Below are positions 1-6,896 of a stretch of 13,738 nt of DNA, piece after piece. How positions within the stretch are numbered: the first letter of the stretch is position 1; each line of letters begins with the position of its first letter. The notes below the pieces were generated by a model that had not been told where the DNA came from, did not search any database, and saw nothing but the letters and a program-made list of their open reading frames with translations. The stretch is from NCBI GenBank assembly GCA_904502025.1, contig CAJGDJ010000045.1:1-13738 (forward strand). The letters run 5' to 3'. The position numbers were made by a program, and so were the translations under genes. Source of the DNA: an uncultured Muribaculaceae bacterium (GTDB lineage: Bacteria > Bacteroidota > Bacteroidia > Bacteroidales > Muribaculaceae).

Positions 1-468
1 AGTGAATCAGGAAATGAAATAATAGAGCATTTCACATCAGAAAACAGTTATCACCCCGGAGGTATCACATATTGTGTATATGCCAATCCATTTAATAATT
101 CAGTTTTAATGGGAACTGAATTTGGCTTGGTGGAATATGGAGATATATCTACTCTATTACCTGAAGATGGAATATTTAATACTGTCAAAGATAATTATCC
201 TCAAATTTATGCTTATCCAAATCCTGTTAAGCCCGATTATAGCGGTTTGGTTGTGATAAAGGGTTTAATGGAAAATTCACTTGTGAAAATAGCCGATATG
301 ACAGGCAATGTATTTCATACAACACGTTCTGAAGGAGGAATGGCTACGTGGGATTGTTGTAATTCTAATGGTGAAAGAGTTAAATCAGGCATGTATTTTA
401 TACTTGTTTCACAAAGTGAAAACGGACAATACTCTGGTGCAGTAACTAAAATTATAGTGATGAATTAA
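1..468 (+). CDS. PorZ-like beta-propeller protein, C-terminal fragment (5' end outside window)
   Basis: The reading frame is open from base 1, so the gene starts upstream and only about 155 C-terminal residues are visible. The ATG at 109 is internal, not a start. The first part contains a propeller-type strand (MGTEFGLVEY), matching the MGTENGLVEY stretch of the next gene. It is followed by an immunoglobulin-like C-terminal domain that opens with YPNP and has the spaced motifs GLMENS, VKIADMTGNV and RVKSGMYF. Such domains are typical of PorZ and of type IX secretion cargo in Bacteroidota. The fragment is clearly homologous along its whole length to the end of the downstream gene, so the two are tandem paralogues. 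Role inferred: a cell-surface or periplasmic protein. Whether it is sorted by a type IX system cannot be decided from this window. Confidence 0.8.
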   Translation, partial: SESGNEIIEHFTSENSYHPGGITYCVYANPFNNSVLMGTEFGLVEYGDISTLLPEDGIFNTVKDNYPQIYAYPNPVKPDYSGLVVIKGLMENSLVKIADMTGNVFHTTRSEGGMATWDCCNSNGERVKSGMYFILVSQSENGQYSGAVTKIIVMN

Positions 469-500
469 AGTAATATATTATTATAAAGATATAAAATATT

Positions 501-2915
501 ATGAGAAGAATTTTATTGATATTAACAGTTTTAATTCCTTTTGTTGCTTTATCGCAAAAATCAGTGGGCAAGTGGAAAACATATCCTCGTTATACTAATA
601 TAGCAAAGATGGTTCAAACTCCTGAAAAAGTATATTTTGTGTCGGGAAGCAATTTGTATTCTTATGATAAAAACACTCAACAATCATATAACTATACGTC
701 GCTCAATAAATTGAATGACAATGGTATAGATAAAATATATTATAATAAAGGAAGTAAATATCTTGTAGTTACATATTCTACAGGCAATATTGATTTGTTA
801 TATGATAATGGAGAAGTAGTTAATGTATCGGCAGTGAAAGATGCAATTTTACCATCTCTCCCCTCTATTAATGATATAGCGTTTTTAGATGATTGTATTT
901 ATATAGCTACAAAATTTGGACTTATTGTATATGATACATCTTTGAAGAAAGTAAAAACATCAGGTATATATGATAAAGAAATTTCTTTGGTAACATGTGT
1001 AGGAGATAATATTGTAATCGACCAAAATCATGTACTATATTATTTACATAAAGATGGTAGATTCGAAACGTTTGATAATTTTACCCAAATAAAAAGCGGA
1101 TATTGGATTGAAGATTTAGAAGGAATTGAAAATAATAAGATATTATTTAGAGGGACAAATAAATCGATATATTTATTAGATGTTGATTTTGAAAATAATA
1201 AATGTATATCAACAACTATTGATGCAACAGGAACAGCATCAAATCTAATATATGGAAAAGATGCGTATTATTTTATTGTTAATAACACAATAAATTCAGT
1301 TTCTTTAGCAGGAGAAAAAACGACTAATTCAGCATTGTCAACCGATTTATCTGCTCAAACAATATCAATATGGGATAATCCTAATGAAGTGTGGGCAGGT
1401 GATGGTAATGGTATCGCCAATTATAATGTTGAAGATGGAAATATTACAACACTAAAAGATAAAATAAAACCAACATCGTTTACAGTAGATTATCCAACAT
1501 ATATTACAAACGATAAAAAAGGAAAAATGTATATTTCTACATATAGTGAATCGAGATATTTAGGTATAAAAAACCAATGGTCAGAATCTTTTATCAACAC
1601 TATTGATGGAAACAAAATTGAAGATATAACACCTTATGGATTGGAATCATTTGATAATTATAGTATAAGCCCCGTATATTATTTACCTAATAATAAATTA
1701 GGTGCAGCTAATCAATTAGTTATAGATCCTGAAGATGATGATACTTATTATGTAAGTACTTATTGGGATGGTATTTATAAAATAAAAAATGGACAAATGT
1801 TATCGCATTATTATACATATCAAAATGGAACTAAATATTACAATAGTAATAGTTCGTTTATAGCAATATATGGTTGTCGTATTTTTGCTATGGGTTTTGA
1901 CAAAGAAAATAATCTTTGGTGTGTAAATGAAGTAAATCCTAATACAAATAGTCCCGCTCTTCATTTTCTCCCCGCCGAAGCACGCAAAAAAGAAACAACT
2001 ACTGTAGAAGATTGGACTCTTATTCAATTAGGGTCTTTTGTTGGAGGTCGTGATGTTAGACTTTTGATTTGTGAAAAATCAAATATGATTTTCATTTGTG
2101 ATGGTATTTTTTCTGGACCGATTGTGGCATACGATACCAAAGGAACTTATTCTGATACATCAGATGATGAATTTTATCTATGGGATAATTTTACCGACCA
2201 AGATGGAAAAAATTATGATCCCGACCGCACATCAGCTTTATGCGAAGATGAACAAGGTAGAGTGTGGATTGGAACCACTAATGGTATTATTGAAATAACC
2301 GATCCGTCTAAAGCTTTGGATCCATCGATGACAGTAAAACGATTGAAATTAAAAAATGATAATGGAATAGGTTATTCAGGATATCTTCTTGAAGCTCTTC
2401 ATGCAACAAGTATCGCTGTTGATAAAAACAATCGAAAATGGATTGGAACTCTCGCTAATGGAGTATATTATGTAGATGAAGATGGTGAGAAAATTATAGA
2501 ACATTTTACTTCTGATAATAGTTATCACCCTGGTGGCATGACATATACGGTATATGTTCATCCAATAACAGGTTCTGTGTTTATGGGTACTGAAAACGGT
2601 TTAGTTGAATATAATAGTACATCATCGCCGGCAAAAGAGGATTATAGCGATGTATATGTTTATCCTAATCCTATAACTCCCGATTATACCGGTTGGATTA
2701 CCATTACGGGATTAATGGATAATTCTTATGTGAAAATTATTGATATATCGGGCAATGTATTGTTTTCGACACGCTCTTCCGGAGGAATGATAACTTGGGA
2801 CGGCTGTGATGATAAAGGTTCAAGAGTGAAGTCCGGTATTTATTTTGTATATGCTTCACAAATTGAAAATGACCCATCTGCTACAGTTGTAACTAAGATT
2901 ATGGTAGTAGATTAA
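501..2915 (+). CDS. PorZ-like two-component-regulator-type beta-propeller protein with YPNP C-terminal domain
   Basis: The 804-residue product starts with a signal peptide (MRRILLILTVLIPFVALS, probable cleavage before Gln19). An N-terminal propeller follows, with a GKWKTYPRY opening and a TGNIDLLYDNG stretch resembling the start of Porphyromonas gingivalis PorZ. Further propeller blades carry the WIGTxxG-type motif (VWAGDGNGIANYN, VWIGTTNGIIEI, KWIGTLANGVYYV, VFMGTENGLVEY). The C-terminal domain starts near residue 718 and contains YPNP at 721 and RVKSGIYF near the end. PorZ, about 780 residues long, is a surface component of the type IX secretion machinery that delivers anionic lipopolysaccharide to the sortase. 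Family membership is well supported by architecture; the exact role is not, because PorZ-like proteins also seem to occur in genomes without that system. It follows a paralogue after 32 bp with no terminator between, so co-transcription is likely. A strong terminator follows. Confidence 0.75.
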   Translation: MRRILLILTVLIPFVALSQKSVGKWKTYPRYTNIAKMVQTPEKVYFVSGSNLYSYDKNTQQSYNYTSLNKLNDNGIDKIYYNKGSKYLVVTYSTGNIDLLYDNGEVVNVSAVKDAILPSLPSINDIAFLDDCIYIATKFGLIVYDTSLKKVKTSGIYDKEISLVTCVGDNIVIDQNHVLYYLHKDGRFETFDNFTQIKSGYWIEDLEGIENNKILFRGTNKSIYLLDVDFENNKCISTTIDATGTASNLIYGKDAYYFIVNNTINSVSLAGEKTTNSALSTDLSAQTISIWDNPNEVWAGDGNGIANYNVEDGNITTLKDKIKPTSFTVDYPTYITNDKKGKMYISTYSESRYLGIKNQWSESFINTIDGNKIEDITPYGLESFDNYSISPVYYLPNNKLGAANQLVIDPEDDDTYYVSTYWDGIYKIKNGQMLSHYYTYQNGTKYYNSNSSFIAIYGCRIFAMGFDKENNLWCVNEVNPNTNSPALHFLPAEARKKETTTVEDWTLIQLGSFVGGRDVRLLICEKSNMIFICDGIFSGPIVAYDTKGTYSDTSDDEFYLWDNFTDQDGKNYDPDRTSALCEDEQGRVWIGTTNGIIEITDPSKALDPSMTVKRLKLKNDNGIGYSGYLLEALHATSIAVDKNNRKWIGTLANGVYYVDEDGEKIIEHFTSDNSYHPGGMTYTVYVHPITGSVFMGTENGLVEYNSTSSPAKEDYSDVYVYPNPITPDYTGWITITGLMDNSYVKIIDISGNVLFSTRSSGGMITWDGCDDKGSRVKSGIYFVYASQIENDPSATVVTKIMVVD

Positions 2916-2939
2916 TTATATATGAATATATAAAATCAC

Positions 2940-2974
2940 AAGGAGATTCCTCAAAAAAGAGTGAATCTCCTTTT
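2940..2974 (+). terminator. Rho-independent terminator of the PorZ-like gene pair
   Basis: A 10-bp perfect stem (AAGGAGATTC at 2940-2949 pairing with GAATCTCCTT at 2963-2972) is followed by a short run of T to 2974. It lies 24 bp after the stop codon of the 804-aa gene and 32 bp before the next start codon, so it probably separates the two transcription units. Confidence 0.85.
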
Positions 2975-3006
2975 ATAGAATTATAAATTAAGCATTCTAT
3001 TAGTTT

Positions 3007-3534
3007 ATGAAAATAGATTTAAGGTATAAAGATGAGCAAGATAAATGCTATGGATTGACCGGAGTGGCAATGAGTGCTGTTATTTGGGATGTCGAACATC
3101 TCATATCGGGTATTTACCTTGATTCTGATGCGTTTAATTCTATTCAATATACTCCTCAGTTAGTAGCCGAGGGTAATGCCGAGATATCGCCTCGAAATAT
3201 ATGGAATCATAATGTGGAGAAATTTCGGTTATCAATGGGTATGATATTGTCAAATATATTGTGTCGCACTTATGTATTAGAACATAAATTTATCAATCAT
3301 AAAACAAAGCAACATATATTTGAATATTTTATAGAGGAGGGCAATTCTACATGTTCACTTGAAAAAGATGAAGTTGAAACTTTGTTTAATAAGAATTACG
3401 ATTATTTACATCGTATATTTTCTCACCCTGAAGTGCAACGCATTGCCAATGATTTTGCACAACATCTATCAGAACGGCGTTCACTTTCTCAAGCCGAAAT
3501 AATTGAAGCTCTTCAAGCATTAAATATGCTATAA
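3007..3534 (+). CDS. Conserved-looking protein of unknown function (175 aa)
   Basis: I do not recognise this family. The product is 175 residues, soluble, with no signal peptide or membrane segment. The N-terminal half has an apparent beta/alpha pattern (MKIDLRYKDE, then VAMSAVIWDVEHLISGIYLD). The C-terminal half is mostly helical and ends in a charged segment with SERRSLSQAEIIEALQALNML. There are Cys at 14, 86 and 116 but no CxxC motif. The start is the first ATG after the terminator upstream; no clear ribosome-binding site is seen, which is normal in Bacteroidota. Codon usage and AT content match the genes on either side, so it looks like a real gene. It converges on the Lrp-type gene, and no U-tracted terminator serves its own strand. 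Confidence 0.7.
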   Translation: MKIDLRYKDEQDKCYGLTGVAMSAVIWDVEHLISGIYLDSDAFNSIQYTPQLVAEGNAEISPRNIWNHNVEKFRLSMGMILSNILCRTYVLEHKFINHKTKQHIFEYFIEEGNSTCSLEKDEVETLFNKNYDYLHRIFSHPEVQRIANDFAQHLSERRSLSQAEIIEALQALNML

Positions 3535-3584
3535 ATGGAATTTTGGCATCATTACCGAATTTTGTAATATAATTCCCATAAAAA

Positions 3585-3626
3585 TAACACACACAAGCCA
3601 ATGAATTTATCAACTTGTGTGTGTTA
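3585..3626 (-). terminator. Rho-independent terminator of the Lrp/AsnC-type gene
   Basis: A perfect 13-bp stem (TAACACACACAAG at 3585-3597 with its complement at 3614-3626) encloses a 16-nt loop. Read on the minus strand it is followed by TTTT, giving a standard terminator 21 bp after the stop codon. Read on the plus strand it is followed by CGCG, so it should not end the converging 175-aa gene by the same mechanism. Confidence 0.85.
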
Positions 3627-3647
3627 CGCGTATGAAAAAAATGTGAA

Positions 3648-4109
3648 TTATTTGTAATGGATAGGTATTTCGCGGTCAATACTATGGTCGAGCGAAATAA
3701 GTGTTTCAGTGCCGGTAACTCCATGAATCATTTGGATTTTGTTGTTGAGTAAATCCATTAAATGTTCATTATCGCGTGCATATAATTTTATCAACATAGT
3801 ATAGGGGCCGGTTGTAAAGTGACACTCTACAATTTCGGGTATTTTTTCTAATTCAGGTACAACATCACGATACATAGCACCACGTTCAAGATTAACGCCG
3901 ATGTAAGTACATGTGCGATAGCCAAGAATTTTAGGGTTTACATGATATCCCGATCCGGTGATAACATCAAGGTCAATCATGCGTTGAATGCGTTGATGAA
4001 TCGCTGCACGTGACACTCCACATTCAGTAGCAACATCTTTTGATGCGATTCGTGCATTACGCATCACGATTTCAAGAATCTTTCTATCAAGATTGTCAAT
4101 TTTTTCCAT
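3648..4109 (-). CDS. Lrp/AsnC-family transcriptional regulator
   Basis: The 153-residue product has the standard length and layout of this family. A winged helix-turn-helix occupies residues 4-60 (LDRKILEIVMRNARIASKDVA opening, recognition region around GVSRAAIHQRIQRM at 31-44). A ligand-binding RAM domain follows at about 65-145, with the conserved GPYT turn at 101-104 where related proteins have G-x-Y-D. Family members form octamers or other oligomers that bind DNA and sense amino acids. The effector is not evident here. The gene stands alone, converging with the 175-aa gene and followed by its own terminator, and it lies directly downstream of the FKBP operon terminators. The start at 4109 is 24 bp below a TAnnTTTG promoter element. 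Confidence 0.92.
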   Translation of the reverse strand: MEKIDNLDRKILEIVMRNARIASKDVATECGVSRAAIHQRIQRMIDLDVITGSGYHVNPKILGYRTCTYIGVNLERGAMYRDVVPELEKIPEIVECHFTTGPYTMLIKLYARDNEHLMDLLNNKIQMIHGVTGTETLISLDHSIDREIPIHYK

Positions 4110-4132
4110 GGGTTAAAAATATAAATTCAAGG

Positions 4133-4140
4133 CAAAAGTA
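4133..4140 (-). promoter_or_regulatory. Probable -7 promoter element of the Lrp/AsnC-type gene
   Basis: On the minus strand this reads TACTTTTG, an exact match to the Bacteroidota -7 consensus TAnnTTTG. It lies 24 bp before the start codon. No good TTTG is present about 19 bp upstream, where the tandem FKBP terminator sits, so only half of the promoter is supported. Confidence 0.45.
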
Positions 4141-4152
4141 ATGAAAAAAAAT

Positions 4153-4193
4153 AAGAAAAGGTGCATTTTGCTAAAAAAAATGTACCTTTTCTT
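4153..4193 (-). terminator. Second (distal) terminator of the FKBP operon
   Basis: A 17-bp stem (4153-4169 with 4177-4193) has one imperfect pair and a 7-nt loop. On the minus strand it is followed by a long T tract (positions 4152 down to about 4144). This is a strong intrinsic terminator for transcription coming from the FKBP genes. On the plus strand no T tract follows directly. Confidence 0.8.
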
Positions 4194-4206
4194 GTATTTT
4201 GCCAAA

Positions 4207-4231
4207 AAATCAACTGCTTAAAAGTTGATTT
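4207..4231 (-). terminator. First (proximal) terminator of the FKBP operon
   Basis: A perfect 8-bp stem (AAATCAAC at 4207-4214 with GTTGATTT at 4224-4231) runs on the minus strand into TTTTTT down to 4204. It lies 26 bp after the stop codon of the last FKBP gene. It is shorter and AT-rich, so probably leaky, which may explain the second hairpin behind it. Confidence 0.6.
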
Positions 4232-4256
4232 GATATAATTCCTTGTAAAAAAGTTG

Positions 4257-5192
4257 TTATTTCACTACTTTACCGGGAATACCAGCAGGCTTGCTTTCTT
4301 TGTTGATTTCTGTTACTTCAACTTCAAATACGAGCATTTGGTTGCGACCGATACCTGCAGCAGGTTGACCTTGAACGCCATAACCGAGTTTTCCGGGAAT
4401 GTAAAAGATTGCTTTACCACCTTTTCCGAGTAATTTAAGACCTTCTGCAAAACCGGGAACAACGCCTCTAACAGGGAATTCACGAGCTTCACCTTTTGAA
4501 TCGTCAAATACGGTATCGTTGATAAGTTTACCCACATAAATCACTTTTACAAAGTCTTCATCAGTGGCTTTTTCGCCTTCACCTTCATTGATGATTTTGT
4601 ATGAAAGACCCGATTCTGTTGTTTTGATTTCAGGATCTTCTTGTTTTTTGTTATTGATATAAGCTTCGCCTGTTTTTGTTCCTTGGATAGCTTCGACTGA
4701 TTGTTCTAATGCTTCCATTTTTTTGCGTTGTTGTTCTGCTTGAAGTTTGCCAGTCATTAATTGTAATGAAGTGTTATAATTGCTAATCACTTCCATATCA
4801 ACAGAATCGTTCATGATGGCTTTCTTGAATTCTTTAGCTACGAGTTTGCGATCAACTTTAGCTCCCATTTGCTCCATATATTGAATTTGACCGGCGAGTT
4901 GCATACCCATGTTAAGACCTGCCATATATCCATTATCAGCAGTGTCAAGGCTTAATACGTATTCTACGCTTTTAATGATAGCTTCTTTAGATAATTTAGC
5001 TTTGATGCTGTCGGGAACTTGGTTGTATTGGTTAGCTATACCACTACCCATACCGGCACCAATTGCTACTGCTAAAGAATCGTTGTCGATAACACATGAA
5101 TCATTTGCAGAGTTGCCGCATTGGCTGCCACCACAACAACTGGTTGTGAACATGAGTGCCACGGCACCCATTCCTAAAATAATTTTTTTCAT
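4257..5192 (-). CDS. FKBP-type peptidyl-prolyl cis-trans isomerase, Cys-rich probable lipoprotein
   Basis: The product has 311 residues. Residues 1-18 form a short signal peptide, followed by Cys19-Cys20; TTSC is a weak lipobox, so membrane anchoring through Cys19 is likely but not certain. Cys25 and Cys33 follow closely. Residues 38-170 are a helical FKBP_N-type dimerisation region with a coiled-coil-like stretch at 150-170. Residues 200-295 form the FKBP catalytic domain. Ligand-pocket residues are present: Tyr219, Phe229-Asp230, Phe239, Val244-Val245, Tyr271, Phe289. The position normally Trp (PGW) is Phe248. The enzyme isomerises X-Pro bonds during folding, here probably of periplasmic or surface proteins, as FkpA and Mip do. 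It is the last gene of three FKBP paralogues, 26 bp after the second. Confidence 0.92.
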   Translation of the reverse strand: MKKIILGMGAVALMFTTSCCGGSQCGNSANDSCVIDNDSLAVAIGAGMGSGIANQYNQVPDSIKAKLSKEAIIKSVEYVLSLDTADNGYMAGLNMGMQLAGQIQYMEQMGAKVDRKLVAKEFKKAIMNDSVDMEVISNYNTSLQLMTGKLQAEQQRKKMEALEQSVEAIQGTKTGEAYINNKKQEDPEIKTTESGLSYKIINEGEGEKATDEDFVKVIYVGKLINDTVFDDSKGEAREFPVRGVVPGFAEGLKLLGKGGKAIFYIPGKLGYGVQGQPAAGIGRNQMLVFEVEVTEINKESKPAGIPGKVVK

Positions 5193-5218
5193 AATAAAAT
5201 GTTTAGTTTATTGTTTAT

Positions 5219-6040
5219 TTAATTAGTAATGACATTAATTAATTCAACGGTAAAATCAAGAACCGAATTTCCCGGAATCACACCTTGTATATTTTGTGAG
5301 CCGTAGCCTATGTGTGACGGGATAAACATTCGGTATTTACCACCGGCTTTCATCATTTTCAATCCCTCGGTAAATCCGGGAACAAGTTGGTCAACGTTAA
5401 ATGTTGCAGTTTGATTACCGGTTTGGTCGAAGATTGTGCCGTCCGACAGACGACCGGTGTATTTTACTATCACTTCGTCGCCTGACTTTGGTGTTGCTCC
5501 TGTTCCCTCTTTTAGAACTTCAAAGAGCAGTCCTGATTTGGTTTTAGTAACACCTTTACGAGCTAATTGTTCATTTAGGAAAGCTTCTTGCGATGCGATA
5601 CTCACTGTGTCGGGAGTTTCATTTTTAGCTCCATTGAAAAAGTCAGAGAGATATTTACCAGCTTCAGCACGATTCATGCCCACATCTTTTCCGTGAGCTA
5701 AATCATTAAGTGATCTAATAATGCGTTCAGGATTGATGAAAGCTCCATCTCTGAGCATTTCATTTGATTTCATCATAATTTGGATACCTTGAAATACTCC
5801 TAAATCGTATATTGATGAAGAATTGAAAATTTTGATGCCTTCTTTCATTCCTGCAAAAAGCGAATCGGCTTTTTCGGGGTTGTTTTTGTGAAATTCGGTA
5901 AAACTATCGTTCCACAACACAGCAAGAGCTAAATCAAGAGAATCTGATGTTTCTATCTGATTGTAGCTTTCTTCTTGTGCCATAAGAGAGAATGGCACAC
6001 ATGTAATAATCAATGCGATGATTACAGCTTTTATTTTCAT
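5219..6040 (-). CDS. FKBP-type peptidyl-prolyl cis-trans isomerase, secreted (periplasmic) form
   Basis: The 273-residue product begins with a cleavable signal peptide (MKIKAVIIALIITCVPFSLMA, cleavage probably after Ala21), so it should act in the periplasm. Residues 30-165 are the helical FKBP_N-type dimerisation region. Residues 170-270 are the FKBP fold with pocket residues Tyr194, Phe204-Asp205, Phe214, Leu219-Val220, Tyr246 and Phe263. Phe223 replaces the usual Trp, as in the third paralogue. Overall length and layout match FkpA/Mip-type chaperone-isomerases. The gene starts only 3 bp after the stop codon of the first FKBP gene and precedes the lipoprotein paralogue by 26 bp, so all three are almost certainly one transcript. 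Confidence 0.93.
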   Translation of the reverse strand: MKIKAVIIALIITCVPFSLMAQEESYNQIETSDSLDLALAVLWNDSFTEFHKNNPEKADSLFAGMKEGIKIFNSSSIYDLGVFQGIQIMMKSNEMLRDGAFINPERIIRSLNDLAHGKDVGMNRAEAGKYLSDFFNGAKNETPDTVSIASQEAFLNEQLARKGVTKTKSGLLFEVLKEGTGATPKSGDEVIVKYTGRLSDGTIFDQTGNQTATFNVDQLVPGFTEGLKMMKAGGKYRMFIPSHIGYGSQNIQGVIPGNSVLDFTVELINVITN

Positions 6041-6043
6041 CGA

Positions 6044-6664
6044 TTATTTTCCTGCAATTTGAAGTAGTTCAACGTCGAAAATCAATGTTGAGTTAGGACC
6101 TATAGCACCACCGGCACCACGAGGACCGTAAGCCAAGTCAGATGGAATATATAGACGCCATTTTGCACCTACTTGCATCATTTGGAGTGCTTCAACCCAC
6201 CCAGGAATTACTTGTGTTACCCCAAACGTAGCAGGAGTGCCACGTTCTACCGAACTGTCAAACACTGTACCGTCAATAAGAGTACCGGTATAGTGAACTA
6301 CTACAGTGTCGCTTGCGGCAGGTTTTTCTCCTTTACCTTCTGTGATAACTTCATATTGAAGCCCACTCTCGGTAGTTTTTACTTCGGCACGTTTAGCATT
6401 TTCAGCAAGGAAAGCCTCGCCTGCAGCTTTGTTTACTTCACCCATTTTTGAGGCGGCTTCATTTTGTTTTTGTTCGAGAGCCATGAAGAAATCGCGAATC
6501 ACATTTTTAGCGTCATCATAGCTCATTTTAGGTTGTGAGCCTGCAAAAACAGCTTCTACGCCTTCGGCAAATTCTTTGATATTCAATTCTTCTATGCCGG
6601 AGCTTCTAAAATTGTTTCCCATACTTAAGCCGAGTGCATAGCTTAAACGTTCTAATTCAGTCAT
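6044..6664 (-). CDS. FKBP-type peptidyl-prolyl cis-trans isomerase, cytoplasmic (FklB-like)
   Basis: The 206-residue product has no signal peptide and starts directly with the FKBP_N helical domain (MTELERLSYALGLSMGNNF), the same size and layout as Escherichia coli FklB (FKBP22, 206 aa). The catalytic FKBP domain spans 100-205 and has all pocket residues: Tyr125, Phe135-Asp136, Phe147, Val152-Ile153, Trp156, Tyr179, Phe196. It alone of the three keeps the Trp floor of the pocket. It probably assists folding of cytoplasmic proteins. It is the first gene of the operon, and the other two follow 3 bp and 26 bp behind. A TAnnTTTG element upstream is the probable promoter. Confidence 0.94.
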   Translation of the reverse strand: MTELERLSYALGLSMGNNFRSSGIEELNIKEFAEGVEAVFAGSQPKMSYDDAKNVIRDFFMALEQKQNEAASKMGEVNKAAGEAFLAENAKRAEVKTTESGLQYEVITEGKGEKPAASDTVVVHYTGTLIDGTVFDSSVERGTPATFGVTQVIPGWVEALQMMQVGAKWRLYIPSDLAYGPRGAGGAIGPNSTLIFDVELLQIAGK

Positions 6665-6690
6665 AATGTTCTATTTTTATATTCAACGTG

Positions 6691-6698
6691 CAAAGGTA
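6691..6698 (-). promoter_or_regulatory. Probable -7 promoter element of the FKBP operon
   Basis: On the minus strand the bases read TACCTTTG, an exact match to TAnnTTTG, 27 bp before the start codon. TTTTG copies occur upstream but at about 13 and 26 bp rather than the usual 19-21, so the -33 part is not convincing. Confidence 0.5.
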
Positions 6699-6812
6699 AG
6701 CAATTTTAGGTCAAAATAATAATCCAAAATGCATAATTAAGTTAAACACCTTAAAATTACGTGATGAGTATAGTCTAAAGTGGCAATCTAAACCAAAAAA
6801 GTTTCCAAATGT

Positions 6813-6843
6813 TTTGCAAAATAAAAAATAATGCCTACTTTTG
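6813..6843 (+). promoter_or_regulatory. Promoter of the TetR-efflux operon
   Basis: TTTG (6813-6816), a 19-bp spacer and TACTTTTG (6836-6843) match the Bacteroidota housekeeping promoter consensus in both boxes and spacing. Transcription should start at about 6850, inside the palindrome that follows, and 45-50 bp before the TetR start codon. Confidence 0.8.
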
Positions 6844-6845
6844 TG

Positions 6846-6874
6846 TTAACAATATTGTTAAATAAGATTGTTAA
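6846..6874. promoter_or_regulatory. Putative TetR operator: palindrome plus extra half-site
   Basis: TTAACAATATTGTTAA (6846-6861) is a perfect 16-bp inverted repeat. Its right half ATTGTTAA occurs again at 6867-6874, 13 bp further on. The element covers the predicted transcription start, directly behind the -7 box and ahead of a TetR gene. That is where an autorepressor would bind. Binding by this particular TetR protein is inferred from position and symmetry. Confidence 0.7.
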
Positions 6875-6896
6875 TACACTAAATTGATATAAAAAA

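Larger units (their letters stand above)
6665..6896. other. Divergent intergenic region between the FKBP and export operons
   Basis: These 232 AT-rich bases hold the FKBP promoter element near one end and the export-operon promoter and palindromic operator near the other. The middle (about 6700-6810) shows no ORF, RNA gene or strong hairpin that I can recognise. Confidence 0.7.

Noticed and set aside
109..468. A stand-alone 119-aa gene starting at ATG 109
   Set aside because: The frame is open from base 1, and upstream codons are homologous to the paralogue's sequence, so this is the end of a longer gene.
3585..3626. The 13-bp hairpin as a bidirectional terminator
   Set aside because: On the plus strand it is followed by CGCG rather than T residues, so only the minus direction is supported.
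3386..3724. A 112-aa minus-strand ORF
   Set aside because: It overlaps the end of the Lrp-type gene and the 175-aa gene, spans the terminator hairpin, and has no recognisable domain.
4909..5226. A 105-aa plus-strand ORF
   Set aside because: It lies antisense to the lipoprotein FKBP gene, whose family match is clear.
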